Shown here piece after piece: positions 62,940 to 64,000 of a DNA stretch of 64,000 bases. The translations under genes and the position numbers were made by a program. The notes beneath the pieces are model-generated. The model was given only the letters and a program-made list of their open reading frames with translations. It was not told the origin of the DNA and did no database searches. The DNA is taken from contig NZ_JAUHHC010000005.1 in NCBI RefSeq assembly GCF_030410485.1, forward strand, positions 62,001-126,000, read 5' to 3'. How positions within the stretch are numbered: position 1 is the stretch's first letter; each line of letters starts with the position of its first letter. This DNA comes from Roseateles violae (lineage in GTDB: Bacteria > Pseudomonadota > Gammaproteobacteria > Burkholderiales > Burkholderiaceae_C).

Positions 62940-63389
62940 TCAGCGCACGACCAGCACCGGCAGCGTCGCCAGCGTCAGCACGCCCTGCGACTGGCTGCCG
63001 AGCAGGCCCGCCATGCGGCCGCCGAGGCCGTGCGAGGCGATCACGATCAGATCGCAGCCCTCGCGCTCGGCCAGGGCCACGATCTCGCGGCTGGGCGATT
63101 GCTCGCCGAGCACGACGCGCCGCTGGATGCGTGCATCGCCGCCGACGGCCCGTTCGATCGCCGCGTCGAGCAGGCGATGGCCTTCGGCGACGATCTCCTT
63201 CCGCAGCGCCTGCGCATCGGGCCGGTGGGCGAGCGCGGCCCGCAGATACTCGGGCAGGCCGTAGTCGCGCACGACCAGCAGCGCCGTCACCTTCGCCCCG
63301 CCGCCGACGCGCAGCGCCAGCGCGATCGCGCGGTCCGCCATCGGCGAGCCGTCGGTGGCCACCAGCACATGCTTGAAGACGCTGTTCAT
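62940..63389 (-). CDS. Universal stress protein (UspA family)
   Basis: A 149-residue single-domain Usp starting MNSVFKHVLVATDGSPMADR. The ATP-binding region reads ASHGLGGRMAGLLGSQ, where the first Gly of G-2x-G-9x-G-S is Ala, so nucleotide binding could be altered. The start is ATG 63389 with AGGAGG 9 nt upstream. It follows another Usp gene on the same strand by 19 bp, and is convergent with the oxidoreductase gene. Confidence 0.93.
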   Translation of the reverse strand: MNSVFKHVLVATDGSPMADRAIALALRVGGGAKVTALLVVRDYGLPEYLRAALAHRPDAQALRKEIVAEGHRLLDAAIERAVGGDARIQRRVVLGEQSPSREIVALAEREGCDLIVIASHGLGGRMAGLLGSQSQGVLTLATLPVLVVR

Positions 63390-63408
63390 CGCCACCGCCT
63401 CCTCTGCG

Positions 63409-63831
63409 TCAACGGATCAAGAGCACCGGCACCTTGGTATTGGCCAGCAGGCGGGCCGACACCGAGCCGAGCAGCGCGCCGGTGAAGGCGCCATGGCCGT
63501 GCGAGCCCATCACAAGCAGCTCGGGATCCTCCTCCTCGACCAGGCGCGCCAGCACATCGCCGGGGTAGCCGACCGCATGGCGCTCGCGCAGCGCCCAGCC
63601 CTGCAGGCGGGCGAACTCGCGCACCGGGCCCAACACCTTCTCGCCCTCGTCCGCGAAGTATTGCTGCAGCACCTCGGCGGGCAGATGGCGCGCCGCATGC
63701 GGCGGCAGATCGGCCGTCACGTTCAGCGCGACGAACTCGTTGTCCTGGCCCACCAGTTCCTCGTGGGCGGCGATATAGGCCAGCATGCGCTTGGTATAGC
63801 TGCTGCCATCGACCGCGAGAACGATCTTCAT
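63409..63831 (-). CDS. Universal stress protein (UspA family)
   Basis: A 140-residue Usp starting MKIVLAVDGSSYTKRMLAYI. Its ATP-binding motif is complete: GSHGHGAFTGALLGSV. ATG 63831 has GAGGAG 5 nt before it. A probable -10 (CAAGAT) and an FNR-type box (63894-63907) lie upstream, so this is probably first in a two-gene stress unit. Confidence 0.95.
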   Translation of the reverse strand: MKIVLAVDGSSYTKRMLAYIAAHEELVGQDNEFVALNVTADLPPHAARHLPAEVLQQYFADEGEKVLGPVREFARLQGWALRERHAVGYPGDVLARLVEEEDPELLVMGSHGHGAFTGALLGSVSARLLANTKVPVLLIR

Positions 63832-63865
63832 GACTCCTCTTTTCATCGTGACCGGCGATGCAGCC

Positions 63866-63907
63866 ATCTTGCCCCCCGTGGCGGCGGCCGCGCTTGCGCT
63901 GGATCAA
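63866..63907 (-). promoter_or_regulatory. FNR/Anr-type box and -10 element of the Usp pair
   Basis: On the minus strand TTGAT-CCAG-CGCAA (63907-63894) has one perfect FNR half-site and a CAA-ending partner. CAAGAT at 63871-63866 is a possible -10; its start site near 63859 puts the box centre 41.5 nt upstream, the class II FNR distance. Confidence 0.65.
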
Positions 63908-63953
63908 GGGCCGCCACCCCCTCGGCGCCCAGGGTCGTCAGGCGCGGGTTCAC

Positions 63954-64000
63954 TCACCGCTGCTCGAGCCGGAAGCGCAGCACCAAGGGCGCCGCAGCCT
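63954..64000 (-). CDS. Possible C-terminal fragment of a minus-strand gene
   Basis: A minus-strand frame enters from the right edge and ends AAAPLVLRFRLEQR before a TGA at 63954-63956. The length is too short to assign a family; it could be the end of a larger protein, such as a sensor kinase. Confidence 0.25.
   Translation of the reverse strand, partial: AAAPLVLRFRLEQR

Noticed and set aside
1-64000. CRISPR arrays, rRNA genes, prophage, riboswitches
   Set aside because: Looked for spaced direct repeats, rRNA-like tracts, phage genes and known riboswitch cores; none were seen.

Overview
The window looks like chromosomal DNA of a high-GC betaproteobacterium of the order Burkholderiales, most likely from the Roseateles/Mitsuaria/Pelomonas/Rubrivivax neighbourhood. 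This is inferred from gene order: petABC followed by sspAB, hisI-hisE-hinT-tatABC, slmA near argB, an imuA-imuB-dnaE2 SOS cassette, three PEP-CTERM sorted proteins, Liv-type and Bug-type transport, and very GC-rich coding sequence. No CRISPR array, rRNA, intact transposase or prophage gene was seen.

Positions 1-16.5 kb form a mosaic, accessory-looking block with less extreme GC, loose spacing and noncoding filler. It holds a truncated DUF885 metallohydrolase, an M81 (MlrC-like) metallopeptidase and an FMN alpha-hydroxy-acid dehydrogenase. Next come a LysR regulator divergent from a SnoaL/SDR/VOC/deacetylase set, a GNAT enzyme, a small PEP-CTERM protein, a Dcu C4-dicarboxylate carrier opposite an APC amino-acid antiporter, and an outer-membrane protein followed by two DUF1254/DUF1214 proteins. 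The block ends in noncoding DNA beside a tRNA-Thr(UGU) gene.

From 17 to 37 kb the content is conserved core: sspB, sspA, petC, petB and petA (cytochrome bc1); mscL; a DUF1631 protein with a perfect hairpin before its start; a secreted hypothetical protein; pdxA and a Nif3-like protein divergent from a DegS-type protease; tatC, tatB, tatA, hinT, a membrane protein, hisE and hisI; a Nudix hydrolase, a DUF815 ATPase, slmA, an orphan LuxR response regulator, a HAD phosphatase and argB; then a CDF metal exporter and dtd.

From 37 to 52 kb lie an orphan Bug-type binding protein, a degenerate secreted rhodanese, a DHFR-like reductase and two PEP-CTERM SGNH hydrolases. Between the hydrolases is an eight-gene minus-strand operon coding for a long-chain-type acyl-CoA ligase, a complete Liv-type ABC importer, a 98-residue unknown and a PaaK-type ligase. 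A Crp/Fnr-family regulator diverges from it. The likely job is carboxylate uptake coupled to CoA activation.

From 52 to 58 kb, imuA-imuB-dnaE2 (SOS mutasome) lies behind a clear LexA box 8 nt from the imuA start. From 57.9 to 63.9 kb there is a stress module: a DksA/TraR-type zinc-finger protein, four universal stress proteins, AdhP, an MBL/beta-CASP RNase-like enzyme and a flavodoxin-fold oxidoreductase. FNR/Anr-like boxes precede its two outer transcription units, suggesting a low-oxygen regulon.
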